This document shows, in pieces, positions 52,388 through 61,282 of a stretch of 64,000 bases of DNA. The position numbers were made by a program, and so were the translations under genes. Source of the stretch: Bacillota bacterium. GTDB lineage: Bacteria; Bacillota; Clostridia; Christensenellales; Aristaeellaceae. Below the pieces are notes generated by a model that was not told the DNA's origin, searched no databases, and saw nothing but the letters and a program-made list of their open reading frames with translations. The stretch lies in the NCBI GenBank assembly GCA_023425025.1, contig JAFADG010000018.1, positions 45,379-109,378 of the forward strand, given 5' to 3'. Position 1 is the stretch's first letter. Every line of letters starts with the position of its first letter.

Positions 52388-53878
52388 TTATTCTTTGACG
52401 CCGCCCAGCGCCACGCCCTGGATAATGTACTTGGAAAGGCCGAAGTACACCAGCAGCAGGGGCAGGGCCGTGATTGTAAGGCCCAGGTAGATGGAGCCGA
52501 ACTCCGTGCGGTAGATATCGCCCCGCAGCATCTGCACCATCATGGGCAGCGTCTGCTTGTTGGGGCTGCGGATCATCATCAGGGGCGTCAGATAGTTGTT
52601 CCAGGAGCCGATGACCGAGAAGATGCCCATGGTGGCCAGGGCGGGGGCAAGGATGGGTATGACGACCCGGTTGAAGGTGTAAAATTCGTGGGCGCCGTCA
52701 ATGCGCGCCGCCTCTACAATGGACTGCTGGAAGTTGGCCTGCAGGTACTGGCGCATGAAAAACACGGTGGCCGGCGCGGCGATGGCGGGCAGAATCAGGG
52801 GCAGGAAGTTGTCCGTCCAGTTCAGCTGGTACATGAACAGGAAGAAGCCTACGTTGGAAATCTGGGTGGGGATCATGATGATGCCCACGATGGCGGCAAA
52901 CAGGAACCGGCGGAGCTTGAACTCATATACTGACAGACCGTAGGCCGTCAGCGCGGAGAAGTATACCGACAGCGCCGTGGCGCCAAAGGCGATGGTGGCG
53001 CTGTTGCGGAAGCCCAGCAGCGCGTCGAAGCTTTTGCCGGTGCCGGTGAGAATGAACCAGTTATTGCCCAGGGAGCTGCCGGGGAGCAGGGAAAGGCCCT
53101 GCTGGATTTCATAGGTGGAGCGGGTCGCGTTCACGATCATTACCAGGAAGGGGAAAAGGGACAGCACCGACAGGAAGATGCACAGGAAATACAAAAGCGT
53201 GCGCTTTGTGCTGACAAAGGCATGGGCGTTGAAAAACAGGGCGGCGAAGGGGAACAGCACCGCCGTCCAGGCGAAAATACCGGGAACCGCGGCAGAGTAT
53301 GGTATGCTGACAGGCAGCGCCTTCAGGCGGAGCAGCGTGTACGCGATCGTAAGCCCGGCAGCCAGGGCCGATACGGCGCTGAGCGTATATAGCCGGGAGG
53401 TTTCCTTGTTCCCGCCGGCCAGCAGGCAGGCGATGGACAGGAGCATCAGGCCCGCCCCCACATAGCCCAGCACCGGCAGTTGGGGAAGGTTGGGCTGATA
53501 GGTCTTGGTTTCGTTCAGCACCTTCTGGTTCAGTACGACGCCTTCCGGCAGGCTGGGAGAAACCAGGCTGTATGCAAGATCGGCGCCGGAAGCGCCGGAA
53601 GCCGCCTCGGCAATCTTCTGCTCCAGGGCGGCGATATCCGCCTGGGCTTCGCTCACCCGGGCTTCCGCCCGCTTGTAGCGGCGGCTGTCGGTGGGCTCAT
53701 CGGCGGCTTTCAACTCCGCCAGGGCTTTTTCCGCCTCGGGAAGGCCGGCCCGGGCCTCGTCCAGCTGGGTTTGGGTCTGCTGGATGGAAATGTCCTTGAA
53801 GAAAACGGAAGGGACAAAGCAGCTGATAAGGGCGACCGTCAGCAACACCATTGAAGTAATACGGATCACCGGTTTCAT
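52388..53878 (-). CDS. ABC sugar permease with extra N-terminal coiled-coil/membrane extension
   Basis: The 496-residue protein is nearly twice the usual size of a CUT1 permease. Residues 228-496 are a normal permease (LYFLCIFLSVLSLFPFLVMI; EAARIDGAHEFYTFNRVVIP EAA loop; ending GVALGGVKE). Before it are a membrane segment (about 8-26), a charged coiled coil (about 30-95: TQLDEARAGLPEAEKALAEL), a Pro/Asn-rich linker, and three more membrane segments (about 133-153, 162-185, 200-222). By topology the coiled coil would be outside the cell. Its start overlaps the upstream permease stop (ATGA), so the fusion is a genuine operon member and not a reading artefact. Confidence 0.88.
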   Translation of the reverse strand: MKPVIRITSMVLLTVALISCFVPSVFFKDISIQQTQTQLDEARAGLPEAEKALAELKAADEPTDSRRYKRAEARVSEAQADIAALEQKIAEAASGASGADLAYSLVSPSLPEGVVLNQKVLNETKTYQPNLPQLPVLGYVGAGLMLLSIACLLAGGNKETSRLYTLSAVSALAAGLTIAYTLLRLKALPVSIPYSAAVPGIFAWTAVLFPFAALFFNAHAFVSTKRTLLYFLCIFLSVLSLFPFLVMIVNATRSTYEIQQGLSLLPGSSLGNNWFILTGTGKSFDALLGFRNSATIAFGATALSVYFSALTAYGLSVYEFKLRRFLFAAIVGIIMIPTQISNVGFFLFMYQLNWTDNFLPLILPAIAAPATVFFMRQYLQANFQQSIVEAARIDGAHEFYTFNRVVIPILAPALATMGIFSVIGSWNNYLTPLMMIRSPNKQTLPMMVQMLRGDIYRTEFGSIYLGLTITALPLLLVYFGLSKYIIQGVALGGVKE

Positions 53879-54852
53879 CTGGCAGCCCTCCTCGCCCGTT
53901 TTTCACTGCGGTCACGCATGGCCCAGAACAGCAAAAGGCTCAGGATAACGATGATAAACAGCAGGATGACGGAAGCCGCGGAAGCGGTGTTGAAGTTGTA
54001 GGTGCCGGTAAAGGCCTGGTTGTAGATGAAGCGGGATACGGTGTTGGTGGTGTTGTTGGGGTTGCCCTGGGTGAACAGGTGGGGGATGTCGAACATCTGC
54101 AGGCCGCCGATCAGGGAGGTGACCAGGTTGTACAACAGGATGGGGCGCAAAAGCGGAAGCGTGATCTTGCGGAACATCTGCCCGCTGGTGCAGCCGTCCA
54201 CCAGCCCGGCCTCAAACAGCGCCGGATTGATGCCCAGAATGCCCGCGGTGAGGATGATCATGGTATTGCCGTACCACAGCCACCATTGGATAAAGCTGAT
54301 GAGCCCGCGGCTGATGGGAACATCCCGCAGGAACTGATAGGGGGTATTCAAAAGCCCCAGCTGATGCAAAAGCGTGTTGGCGGGGGCAACGGGGTAATTG
54401 AACAGGGAAAAGAATAAAACGGCGATGGTGGCTGCCGTAATTGTATTCGGAAGGAAGATCAGCACCTTGAACGTACCCTGGAAGCGCAGGCGCATGCGAC
54501 CGCTGGTAAACCAGTGGGCCAGGAGCAGCGCCATGCCAATTTGGGGAATGAAGTTCACGATCCAGATGATGCATGTGTTTCCTAGCGAGTTCCAGAAGCT
54601 TTGCCCGGCGGCGGTGCTGTAGCTCAAAAGCTGAAGGTAATTGCTGATGCCTGTGAAAACATAGTTCATGTTCCAGTTGGCCATGTTGCTGAAGCTGACC
54701 CGGAAGGTAAAAATGGTGGAATAGAGCTGAAAAATGCAGTAAGTCAGCACGAACGGCGCTACGAAGTAGTAGCCGTACCGGCTGTAATTCACCCGGTTGC
54801 GCATAAGACCGGGCTTCTTTTGAAAAGGATTCGCGGCATGTGGCTTGATCAT
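53875..54852 (-). CDS. ABC sugar permease, MalF/LplB-like
   Basis: The ATG at 54,850-54,852 follows AAGGGG. The 325-residue protein has six predicted membrane segments (YGYYFVAPFVLTYCIFQLYS first) and EAA loop FEAGLVDGCTSGQMFRKITLP. It pairs with the extended permease encoded next, with four-base overlap. The substrate is likely a xylo-oligosaccharide by context only. Confidence 0.9.
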   Translation of the reverse strand: MIKPHAANPFQKKPGLMRNRVNYSRYGYYFVAPFVLTYCIFQLYSTIFTFRVSFSNMANWNMNYVFTGISNYLQLLSYSTAAGQSFWNSLGNTCIIWIVNFIPQIGMALLLAHWFTSGRMRLRFQGTFKVLIFLPNTITAATIAVLFFSLFNYPVAPANTLLHQLGLLNTPYQFLRDVPISRGLISFIQWWLWYGNTMIILTAGILGINPALFEAGLVDGCTSGQMFRKITLPLLRPILLYNLVTSLIGGLQMFDIPHLFTQGNPNNTTNTVSRFIYNQAFTGTYNFNTASAASVILLFIIVILSLLLFWAMRDRSEKRARRAAR

Positions 54853-55003
54853 GGGCACACCCCTTCGTTCGCGGCATAACTGCCCTGTTTGATGGTTTCG
54901 CATTTGCCCCGGGAAGCGCACCCCGGCAAAGACCGGGCGGCCGCCCGCACCCCCCAGGGGTGCGGCCCGGAAGGCTTGCGCCCTCCGGGCCGTCCGGAAA
55001 GTG

Positions 55004-56299
55004 TTATTCTACGACGATGTTGTTGAAGAGGGCGGCTACCGCATCCTTGAAGTCCTTGATGGCGGTTTCCTTATCCTTTTCGCCGTTGACATAGGGGGTC
55101 AGGCAGTTTTCAACGAACAGCCGCTCGATGTCCAGGTCATACGCCGTCTTGTTGGAGGCGTTGATGATCAGGGAGCTGGCGGCGAAAGCGCCGTAGTGAT
55201 CCTGGCCGCCCAGGAAGTCATTGGGGATCGCCTGGGCCGCGATTTCCTGAGCCACTGCGATGTTGGATACGAAGTCGCCGGAATCCTTGGCATACTGGGT
55301 CAGGAACACGGGATCCATGGTGATGTAGTTGATCAGTTCCTTGATGGCGGCCTTCTTGGCATCGCTGGCTTGGGCAACCTTGGCAGTGTTGGCGCCCAGC
55401 CAGGTGCCGCCCCAGGAGTAGCCCACCGGGCCGCTGACCATGCGCCAGTCGCCGTAGGTGCCTTCACCGGGAGCGGTGCCGCCGGAGTTGGGCTTCAATA
55501 CGTAGTGCAGGCCCCAGGTGGGCAGGAAGTAGCACAGGGTGATGTCGCTCTTCATGCCCAGGAACCAGGTTTCGGCCCACTGGGTGGCTTCGTTGTACAG
55601 GCCGTCGGTCTTCATATCCTTGGCCAGGTCCATCAGCTCTACCAGCACATCTTCAAAGACCAGCTTGCCATCGGCAACCCAGCCCTTTTCACGCAGGTAC
55701 AGGAAGGGCTTGGTGATATCGCCCAGGGAGGAGAACATTTTGACTTCGCCGCCGGAGGCTTCGTCCAGCTTCAGGGCGGTCTCGTAGAAGGCGTCGATGT
55801 CCTTCACCAGTTCCTGGAACTCTTCGGGGGTCTTGACGCCCAGATACTTTTCAGCCAGTGAAGCGCGGTAAAACAGCGCGCCGGGGGTCGCCTGCCAGGA
55901 CAGGGCCTTGGGGGTGCCGGAGGGGTCGCGGCCAAAGTCGACCACGGCGGGAACGGCAGCCTTCAGGTCTTCCTCGGTGAAGCCCAGGTCATACAGGCTG
56001 GCAGTATGTTCGGACTCGATGTACTTCTTGGCGAAGTCGGCTTCCAACGCAAACACATCGGGGGCATCCGCCGCGCCGGTGGCCAGCATTGGATCCAGCT
56101 TGCCGGGGAAGTCGGCGGTGGGGGTGAGCACGTAGTCGATCGTTACGTTGGGATGGGCGGGCTTGTAGTACTCGTCCACGATTTTGGAGATTTCGTCAGT
56201 AAAGGACCAGAAGGTGATGGTAATTTGTTCTTCCGCCGCCGCGCCAAACACGGGCACAAGCATCAGAACGACCAGGAGAAGAGCCAGAGCTTTCTTCAT
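55004..56299 (-). CDS. Extracellular sugar-binding protein (family 1)
   Basis: The ATG at 56,297-56,299 follows GAGGAGG. The 431-residue protein has a signal peptide (MKKALALLLVVLMLVPVFGA, cut near AAA-EE) and again no lipobox cysteine. The mature part shows TFWSFTDEISKIVDEYYKPAH and a late GGTWLGANTAKV-type segment of sugar-binding proteins. It heads the second importer operon and is preceded by the LacI A gene and a weak hairpin. Confidence 0.9.
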   Translation of the reverse strand: MKKALALLLVVLMLVPVFGAAAEEQITITFWSFTDEISKIVDEYYKPAHPNVTIDYVLTPTADFPGKLDPMLATGAADAPDVFALEADFAKKYIESEHTASLYDLGFTEEDLKAAVPAVVDFGRDPSGTPKALSWQATPGALFYRASLAEKYLGVKTPEEFQELVKDIDAFYETALKLDEASGGEVKMFSSLGDITKPFLYLREKGWVADGKLVFEDVLVELMDLAKDMKTDGLYNEATQWAETWFLGMKSDITLCYFLPTWGLHYVLKPNSGGTAPGEGTYGDWRMVSGPVGYSWGGTWLGANTAKVAQASDAKKAAIKELINYITMDPVFLTQYAKDSGDFVSNIAVAQEIAAQAIPNDFLGGQDHYGAFAASSLIINASNKTAYDLDIERLFVENCLTPYVNGEKDKETAIKDFKDAVAALFNNIVVE

Positions 56300-56345
56300 G
56301 GGGAACCTCCTCTTTTTTGCGACATTGCCGCTGATTTCATTCAAA

Positions 56346-56362
56346 AGCAACTCTTCGTTGCT
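56346..56362 (-). terminator. Weak hairpin between LacI A and the binding-protein gene
   Basis: AGCAAC (56,346-56,351) pairs with GTTGCT (56,357-56,362); in the minus direction TTTTG follows. It may reduce read-through between regulator and importer. Confidence 0.5.
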
Positions 56363-56377
56363 TATGACCAAAGCAAT

Positions 56378-57397
56378 TCAGGCTTCGCCGGCGGGGATCT
56401 GCCGTACGGTTTCGCCGGGGAGCAGCTTCCCTTCCACAACCACGATGTCCGCGCCGGCCGTCTGCGGGTTTTCAATGCGCTCGACGAGGCTGGCCGCGGC
56501 CTGGGTTCCGATGCGCAGGGTGTTCTGGCAAACGGTGGTCAGTTTGGGCTGCGTCAATTGCATCAATTGTATGCCGTCATAGCCCGCGATAGAGATATCA
56601 TCGGGAATCGAAAGCCCGGCGGTGCGGATGGCCTCTATGCCGCCCAGGGCCGCGTAATCATCGGACAAAAGGATGCAGGTGGGCCGCTTTGGCAGCCGCA
56701 GGATCTTTTGCACGGCCGCGTTGGCGCTGGGCGGATTGTGGTAAGCGCATTCCACCAGGTATTCCTGCGGTGTCGGCAGATTCAGCTCCTGCATGGTGCG
56801 GTAGTACCCCGTGACGCGGCTTTCGGTTACGGCGGAGCGCATGCCGTGGACAAACGCGATGCGCCTGTGCCCTTTGCCGTATACGTAACGTATCAGATCC
56901 CGCATGCCGTTTTTGTTGTCCGACAAAATGCAGGTGCGGTTGTTGAAAATATGGTCGATGGTGACGATGGGCAGATCGGAGGCAATGAGCTCTATGATCT
57001 CCGGCGCGAAGAAATCGACACAGGCCAGGCATACACCGTCCACATTCCGGTATCTGCAGTGCTCAAGATACGTCATCCTGGTGCGCCCGATGTTGTGGTT
57101 GATAAAGGTGATATCGTACCCCCGCCGCTCCGCCTCGCTTTTGAAGCTGTCCAGCACAGCCGTGAAATAGTTGTGGGTCAGGCCGCTGTTGGTATCGTCC
57201 ACGAACAGCACGCCCAGGTTGTAGGTGCGGTTGGTTTTCAGGGCCCTTGCCAGGGAATTCGGGTGGTAACCCGCCTCCTGTGCGGTACGGATGACCAGCT
57301 TGCGCGTTGCTTCACTTACATCGCTGTAGTTGTTGAGTGCTTTACTGACCGTGGAAACAGACAGACCGCATCGCGCGGAAACTTCTTTGATTGTCAC
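56378..57397 (-). CDS. LacI-family regulator, paralogue A
   Basis: I start at the GTG at 57,395-57,397 by comparison with paralogue B. The 339-residue protein has headpiece TIKEVSARCGLSVSTVSKALNN and a core that closely matches B. It is the first gene of the importer operon, behind a good promoter with an AAACCGGTTT operator that probably binds A itself. Whether B competes for the site is unknown. Confidence 0.92.
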   Translation of the reverse strand: MTIKEVSARCGLSVSTVSKALNNYSDVSEATRKLVIRTAQEAGYHPNSLARALKTNRTYNLGVLFVDDTNSGLTHNYFTAVLDSFKSEAERRGYDITFINHNIGRTRMTYLEHCRYRNVDGVCLACVDFFAPEIIELIASDLPIVTIDHIFNNRTCILSDNKNGMRDLIRYVYGKGHRRIAFVHGMRSAVTESRVTGYYRTMQELNLPTPQEYLVECAYHNPPSANAAVQKILRLPKRPTCILLSDDYAALGGIEAIRTAGLSIPDDISIAGYDGIQLMQLTQPKLTTVCQNTLRIGTQAAASLVERIENPQTAGADIVVVEGKLLPGETVRQIPAGEA

Positions 57398-57442
57398 GTA
57401 TATAAAGCACCCCTTACTGCACACGGTGAATGCTTTTTTTCT

Positions 57443-57491
57443 AAACCGGTTTCTATAGACTTAGTATAAGCATATTACATAAAAAAATCAA
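57443..57491 (-). promoter_or_regulatory. Promoter and LacI-type operator of the importer operon
   Basis: On the minus strand TTGATT (plus 57,486-57,491) and TATACT (57,463-57,468) are 17 bases apart. About ten bases downstream lies the palindrome AAACCGGTTT (57,443-57,452), with CG centre as in LacI-family operators. This arrangement fits roadblock or promoter-proximal repression by paralogue A. Confidence 0.85.
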
Positions 57492-57624
57492 GTACCTTCT
57501 GAAATATTTTCTAAACCCACCTCTCGGAGGAGAAAACATGTGGAAAAAGCACCTGCGTTCTGGATGGAATATGGGCGGAAAAGCGCAACGTTTCGGTTTT
57601 TTTACGAATACGTTTTAGCTAAAA

Positions 57625-57673
57625 ATGCAACAGAAACCAAAGAGACTTTTGAAAATGTCTCTTTGGTTTCTGT
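57625..57673 (-). terminator. Strong terminator of the xylA-GH3 operon
   Basis: Perfect 17-base arms at 57,630-57,646 and 57,657-57,673 enclose a ten-base loop. In the minus direction GCATTTTTAG follows. It lies 23 bases after the GH3 stop. Confidence 0.9.
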
Positions 57674-57695
57674 TTATGTGCGGAAAACTGCCCGG

Positions 57696-59771
57696 TTAAT
57701 GGGCAAACTGGATTTTGAGCGGCGCGGAACCGGTCAATTCAAGGCTTCTTGCATCCGCCTGGCTTCCGCCGACGGTGAAGGAATAACGGTTCCCGCCGGA
57801 AACACGATGGCCGTGATCGTCGATGACGGTAAACGCGTCCTGCGGCAACGGAATGGAAACCGTTTTCGTTTCCCCGGCCTTCAAGTGCGCCCTTTGGAAG
57901 GCGCAAAGCTTGGGATGGGGCGTTTTATGGGGCGAATCCACCGCCTTGATGTATACCTGCACGACCTCGTCAGCATCCATGGCGCCTTCGTTGCGCAGCG
58001 TGACTGAAACGTTCGCATCCTTCACCTGCGCGCTTTCATAGGCAAATTTCGTGTAGGAAAGCCCGTAGCCGAAGGGGTACAGCGGCGCGCCTGTAAAGTA
58101 CCGGTAGGTGCGGTTTGTCATGCGGTAATCTGTAAAGTCCGGCAGTTCATCAACGCTGTGGTAGAAGGTAAGGGGCAGCCGGCCGGAGGGAGACACCTTG
58201 CCAAAGAGGATATCGGCCGCGGCGGTGCCGCCGGCCTGCCCCGGATACCAGGCGTAGAGAATGGCGTTGCCTTCTTCCACCCGCAGAGCGCTGCCGGCGG
58301 AAACCAGCGTGACGACGGGCTTGCCGGTTTTCAGCACAGCCTCCAGCAGCCGCCGCTGGGAGGCGGGCAGCTCCAGGTCGGTTTTGTCGCCGGAAAAGTA
58401 CTGGTTGCCTGTATCGCCTTCTTCGCCCTCGATGGTGGCATCCAGCCCCAATACGAGAATGACGGCGTCGGCCTGCTCCGCGGCGATCACGGCTTCGGAC
58501 AGCCTGTCGTCGGCCAGGGACAGGCCGCTGGTCCTGTCCTTGTGCAGGTGGCAGCCCTGGGAATACAGGATTCTCGTCTTGCCCTGGGCAGCCCGGCGAA
58601 TGCCCTCCAGGAAGGTGACATAGCGGGAGGAGGTGCCGTTGTAATTGCCCTCCAGGCAAGCCTGGCTGTCGGCGTTGGGGCCGATGACGGCAATGGTCTT
58701 TAATTTTTCCAGGTCAAGCGGCAAAATTCCGTCGTTTTTCAGGAGCACCATGCTCTTTTGGGCGGATTCCAGCGCCTTTTGGTCATGGGTGTCGGTGTCG
58801 TTTTCCAGGTAGGAAATGCTGTTGTATTCGCAGCTTTCGTCAAACAGGCCCAGCCTTACGCGGGTGGCCATCACGCGGGTGGCGGCCAGGGTAATTTGAT
58901 CCTCGGTGACAAGGCCTTCCTGATACGCCTCCAGCAGGTGCAGATAGGTCACGCCGCAGTTTAAGTCGCAGCCCCATTTCAGCGCCAGGGCCGCGCTTTC
59001 CGGCGCGGTGTCGGTGACGTGGTGGCGGGTATGAAAGTCTTTAATGGCCCAGCAGTCGCTGACCACGTGGCCCTCAAAGCCCCATTCGTCCCGCAAGATA
59101 TCCTTGAGGAGCGTCTTGGAGCCGCAGGCCGGCTCGCCATTGACGCGGTTGTACGCGCCCATCACCGACTCCACCTTGGCCTCCTTCACCAGCGCTTCAA
59201 AGGCCGGCAGGTAGGTTTCCCGCATGTCCTTTAAGGTGGCGATAGCGTCAAACTCGTGGCGAACCGCCTCCGGGCCGGAGTGTACGGCAAAATGCTTGGC
59301 GCAGGCCGCGGCTTTCAAATGCTCGCCGTCGCCCTGCAGGCCCTTTACAAAGGCCACGCCCAGACGGGCGGTGAGATGGGGGTCTTCGCCATAGGTTTCA
59401 TGGCCGCGGCCCCAGCGCGGGTCCCGGAAGATGTTGATGTTGGGGGACCAGAAGGTCAGACCCTTGTAGATATCCCGGTCGCCGTGGGCGCTTTGGGCGT
59501 TGTACTTGGCCCGGCCCTCGGTGGCGATGACTTCGGCAATTTCCTTCAGGCCCGCGTCGTCAAACATGGCCGCCAGGCCGATGGCCTGGGGGAACACCGT
59601 TGCGGTACCTGCCCGGGCCACGCCGTGCAGCGCCTCGTTCCACCAGTTGTAGGCGGGGATCCCCAAGCGGGGGATGGCAGGTGCGTCATATCGCAGCTGG
59701 GAGGCTTTTTCCTCCAGCGTCATCCGGGCTACGATTTGCTGCGCCCGCTCCATGGCGGTTTGGTAGTTCAT
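57696..59771 (-). CDS. GH3 beta-xylosidase (or beta-glucosidase)
   Basis: The 691-residue protein has the two-domain GH3 core with YNWWNEALHGVARAG, TFWSPNINIFRDPRWGRG-type segment, and VVSDCWAIKDF with nucleophile Asp239. The WWNEALHG and SDCWAI forms are typical of xylan-type (XylB/Bxl) members, and a C-terminal fibronectin-type domain follows (VSVTLRNEGAMDADEVVQVY). It is cytoplasmic. It lies 20 bases after xylA, so xylose released from xylobiose would be isomerised at once. Confidence 0.92.
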   Translation of the reverse strand: MNYQTAMERAQQIVARMTLEEKASQLRYDAPAIPRLGIPAYNWWNEALHGVARAGTATVFPQAIGLAAMFDDAGLKEIAEVIATEGRAKYNAQSAHGDRDIYKGLTFWSPNINIFRDPRWGRGHETYGEDPHLTARLGVAFVKGLQGDGEHLKAAACAKHFAVHSGPEAVRHEFDAIATLKDMRETYLPAFEALVKEAKVESVMGAYNRVNGEPACGSKTLLKDILRDEWGFEGHVVSDCWAIKDFHTRHHVTDTAPESAALALKWGCDLNCGVTYLHLLEAYQEGLVTEDQITLAATRVMATRVRLGLFDESCEYNSISYLENDTDTHDQKALESAQKSMVLLKNDGILPLDLEKLKTIAVIGPNADSQACLEGNYNGTSSRYVTFLEGIRRAAQGKTRILYSQGCHLHKDRTSGLSLADDRLSEAVIAAEQADAVILVLGLDATIEGEEGDTGNQYFSGDKTDLELPASQRRLLEAVLKTGKPVVTLVSAGSALRVEEGNAILYAWYPGQAGGTAAADILFGKVSPSGRLPLTFYHSVDELPDFTDYRMTNRTYRYFTGAPLYPFGYGLSYTKFAYESAQVKDANVSVTLRNEGAMDADEVVQVYIKAVDSPHKTPHPKLCAFQRAHLKAGETKTVSIPLPQDAFTVIDDHGHRVSGGNRYSFTVGGSQADARSLELTGSAPLKIQFAH

Positions 59772-59791
59772 AATACGCCTCCGCCTTTCCC

Positions 59792-61111
59792 TCAGCTAAA
59801 GAGAATGGAATTCAAAACGCTCTCCAGATACTCCTGCTTTCCGGAGCCGGGCAGCGGGGTGACGCCCTTGGCCTCGGCGTAGGCGGCCAGCTCTTCCAGG
59901 CTGGTTTCGCCGGCACGGATCTTTTTGCCGATGCCGGTTTCAAAGCTGGCGTAGCGGTCTTTCACAAAGGTATCAATGCGGCCGTCCTCAATGATGCGTG
60001 CAGCCTTTATCAGGCCCAGTGCGAAGGAATCCATGCCCAGGATGAAGCCCAGGAACATGTCTTCCAGCGTGTAGCTGGGGCGGCGGTCCTTGGCATCAAA
60101 GTTCAGGCCGCCGTTTGTGAGGCCACCGGCCTTCAATACTTCATACATGCACAGGGTGGTGTCGTACACGTTGGAGGGGAACTGGTCGGTGTCCCAGCCC
60201 AGCAGCAAATCGCCCTGGTTGGCGTCGATGCTGCCCAGCATGCCGTTGATGGCGGACACCCGCAAATCGTGCTGGAAGGTGTGGCCGGCCAGGGTGGCAT
60301 GGTTGGCCTCAATGTTCATTTTGAAGTCCTTGTCCAGGCCGTACTGGCGTACAAAGCCGATGGCGGTGGCGGCGTCGAAGTCGTACTGATGCTTCATGGG
60401 CTCCTTGGGCTTGGGCTCAATGAAGAAATCGCCTTTGAAGCCGATGCTGCGGCCGTACTTGACGGCCATCTTCATCAGGGCGGCAATGTTCTCCTGCTCA
60501 AATTTCATGTCGGTGTTGAGCAAGGTTTCATAGCCTTCGCGGCCGCCCCAGAACACGTAGCCCAAGCCGCCCAGCTTGACGGTAATATCCAGGGCCTTTT
60601 TAATCTGGGCCGCGGCATGGCAGAACACGTCGGCGCTGTTGCTGGAGCCGGCACCATTCATATAGCGGGGGTTACTGAACAAATTGGCGGTGCCCCAAAG
60701 CAGCTTCAAGCCCGTGGCCTTCATCTTTTCCAGAATATAATCGGAGATTTCATCCAGGCGGGCGTTGGTTTCCGCCAAGGTATCGGCTTCGGGCACGATG
60801 TCGGCGTCGTGGAAGCAGAAGTATTCCACGCCCAGCTTTTGCATGAACTCAAAGCCGGCGTCCACCTTGGCCTTGGCGTGCTCCATGGTGCCGGGCGCAG
60901 CGCCGAAGGATTTGTCGGCGGTGCCGGGGCCGAACATATCGCCGCCGGTGGCGCACAGGTTGTGCCACCAGGCCATGGCAAAACGCAGGTGCTCCTTCAT
61001 GGGCTTGCCCAGCACCAGCTGCTCGGGATTATAGAATTTAAAGGAAAGGGGGTTTTGGGACGCAGGGCCTTCATAGGCCACTTTGGGCAGGTTTTTGAAA
61101 ATCTCGCTCAT
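59792..61111 (-). CDS. xylA: Xylose isomerase
   Basis: The ATG at 61,109-61,111 follows AAGGAG. The 439-residue protein is a class II xylose isomerase: AMAWWHNLCATGGDMFGPGTAD near the N-terminus, FCFHDADIVPE with the catalytic His, VFWGGREGYETLLNTD, FIEPKPKEPMKHQYDFD with metal ligands, and NIEANHATLAGHTFQHD. It converts D-xylose to D-xylulose in the cytoplasm. It is first in an operon with the GH3 enzyme behind a strong promoter with palindromic operator. Xylulokinase is not adjacent. Confidence 0.97.
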   Translation of the reverse strand: MSEIFKNLPKVAYEGPASQNPLSFKFYNPEQLVLGKPMKEHLRFAMAWWHNLCATGGDMFGPGTADKSFGAAPGTMEHAKAKVDAGFEFMQKLGVEYFCFHDADIVPEADTLAETNARLDEISDYILEKMKATGLKLLWGTANLFSNPRYMNGAGSSNSADVFCHAAAQIKKALDITVKLGGLGYVFWGGREGYETLLNTDMKFEQENIAALMKMAVKYGRSIGFKGDFFIEPKPKEPMKHQYDFDAATAIGFVRQYGLDKDFKMNIEANHATLAGHTFQHDLRVSAINGMLGSIDANQGDLLLGWDTDQFPSNVYDTTLCMYEVLKAGGLTNGGLNFDAKDRRPSYTLEDMFLGFILGMDSFALGLIKAARIIEDGRIDTFVKDRYASFETGIGKKIRAGETSLEELAAYAEAKGVTPLPGSGKQEYLESVLNSILFS

Positions 61112-61151
61112 ACGCGCGCTCCTTTTTTGCTGTGCATTTGTCATTCCATAC

Positions 61152-61211
61152 AAAATGTGCTCGAGCACATTTTTATACCAATATGATACGGAAAAAAGGC
61201 GAGGTTGTCAA
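61152..61211 (-). promoter_or_regulatory. Promoter and palindromic operator of xylA
   Basis: On the minus strand TTGACA (plus 61,206-61,211) and TATCAT (61,183-61,188) are 17 bases apart. About ten bases beyond the -10 box lies a perfect 22-base palindrome at 61,152-61,173 whose half is AAAATGTGCTC. This is a strong candidate for a repressor operator. Which of the three LacI or the AraC protein binds it is unknown. Confidence 0.9.
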
Positions 61212-61244
61212 CGGCAAATTGTGCGCCGGCTGGCCTGCTATCAT

Positions 61245-61276
61245 AAAAAAAAACCGCCGGCTATTTCAGCCGGCGG
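61245..61276 (-). terminator. Terminator after the carbohydrate-binding-like gene
   Basis: CCGCCGGCT (61,254-61,262) pairs perfectly with AGCCGGCGG (61,268-61,276), and nine T follow in the minus direction (61,245-61,253). It separates this gene from xylA. Confidence 0.93.
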
Positions 61277-61282
61277 CAAGCA

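Noticed and set aside
56006..57469. 487-residue plus-strand frame over LacI A and the binding protein
   Set aside because: It is antisense to two well-identified genes; composition is typical of a shadow frame.
60269..61186. 305-residue plus-strand frame over xylA
   Set aside because: It is antisense to xylose isomerase, with low-complexity Gly/Ala/His-rich sequence.
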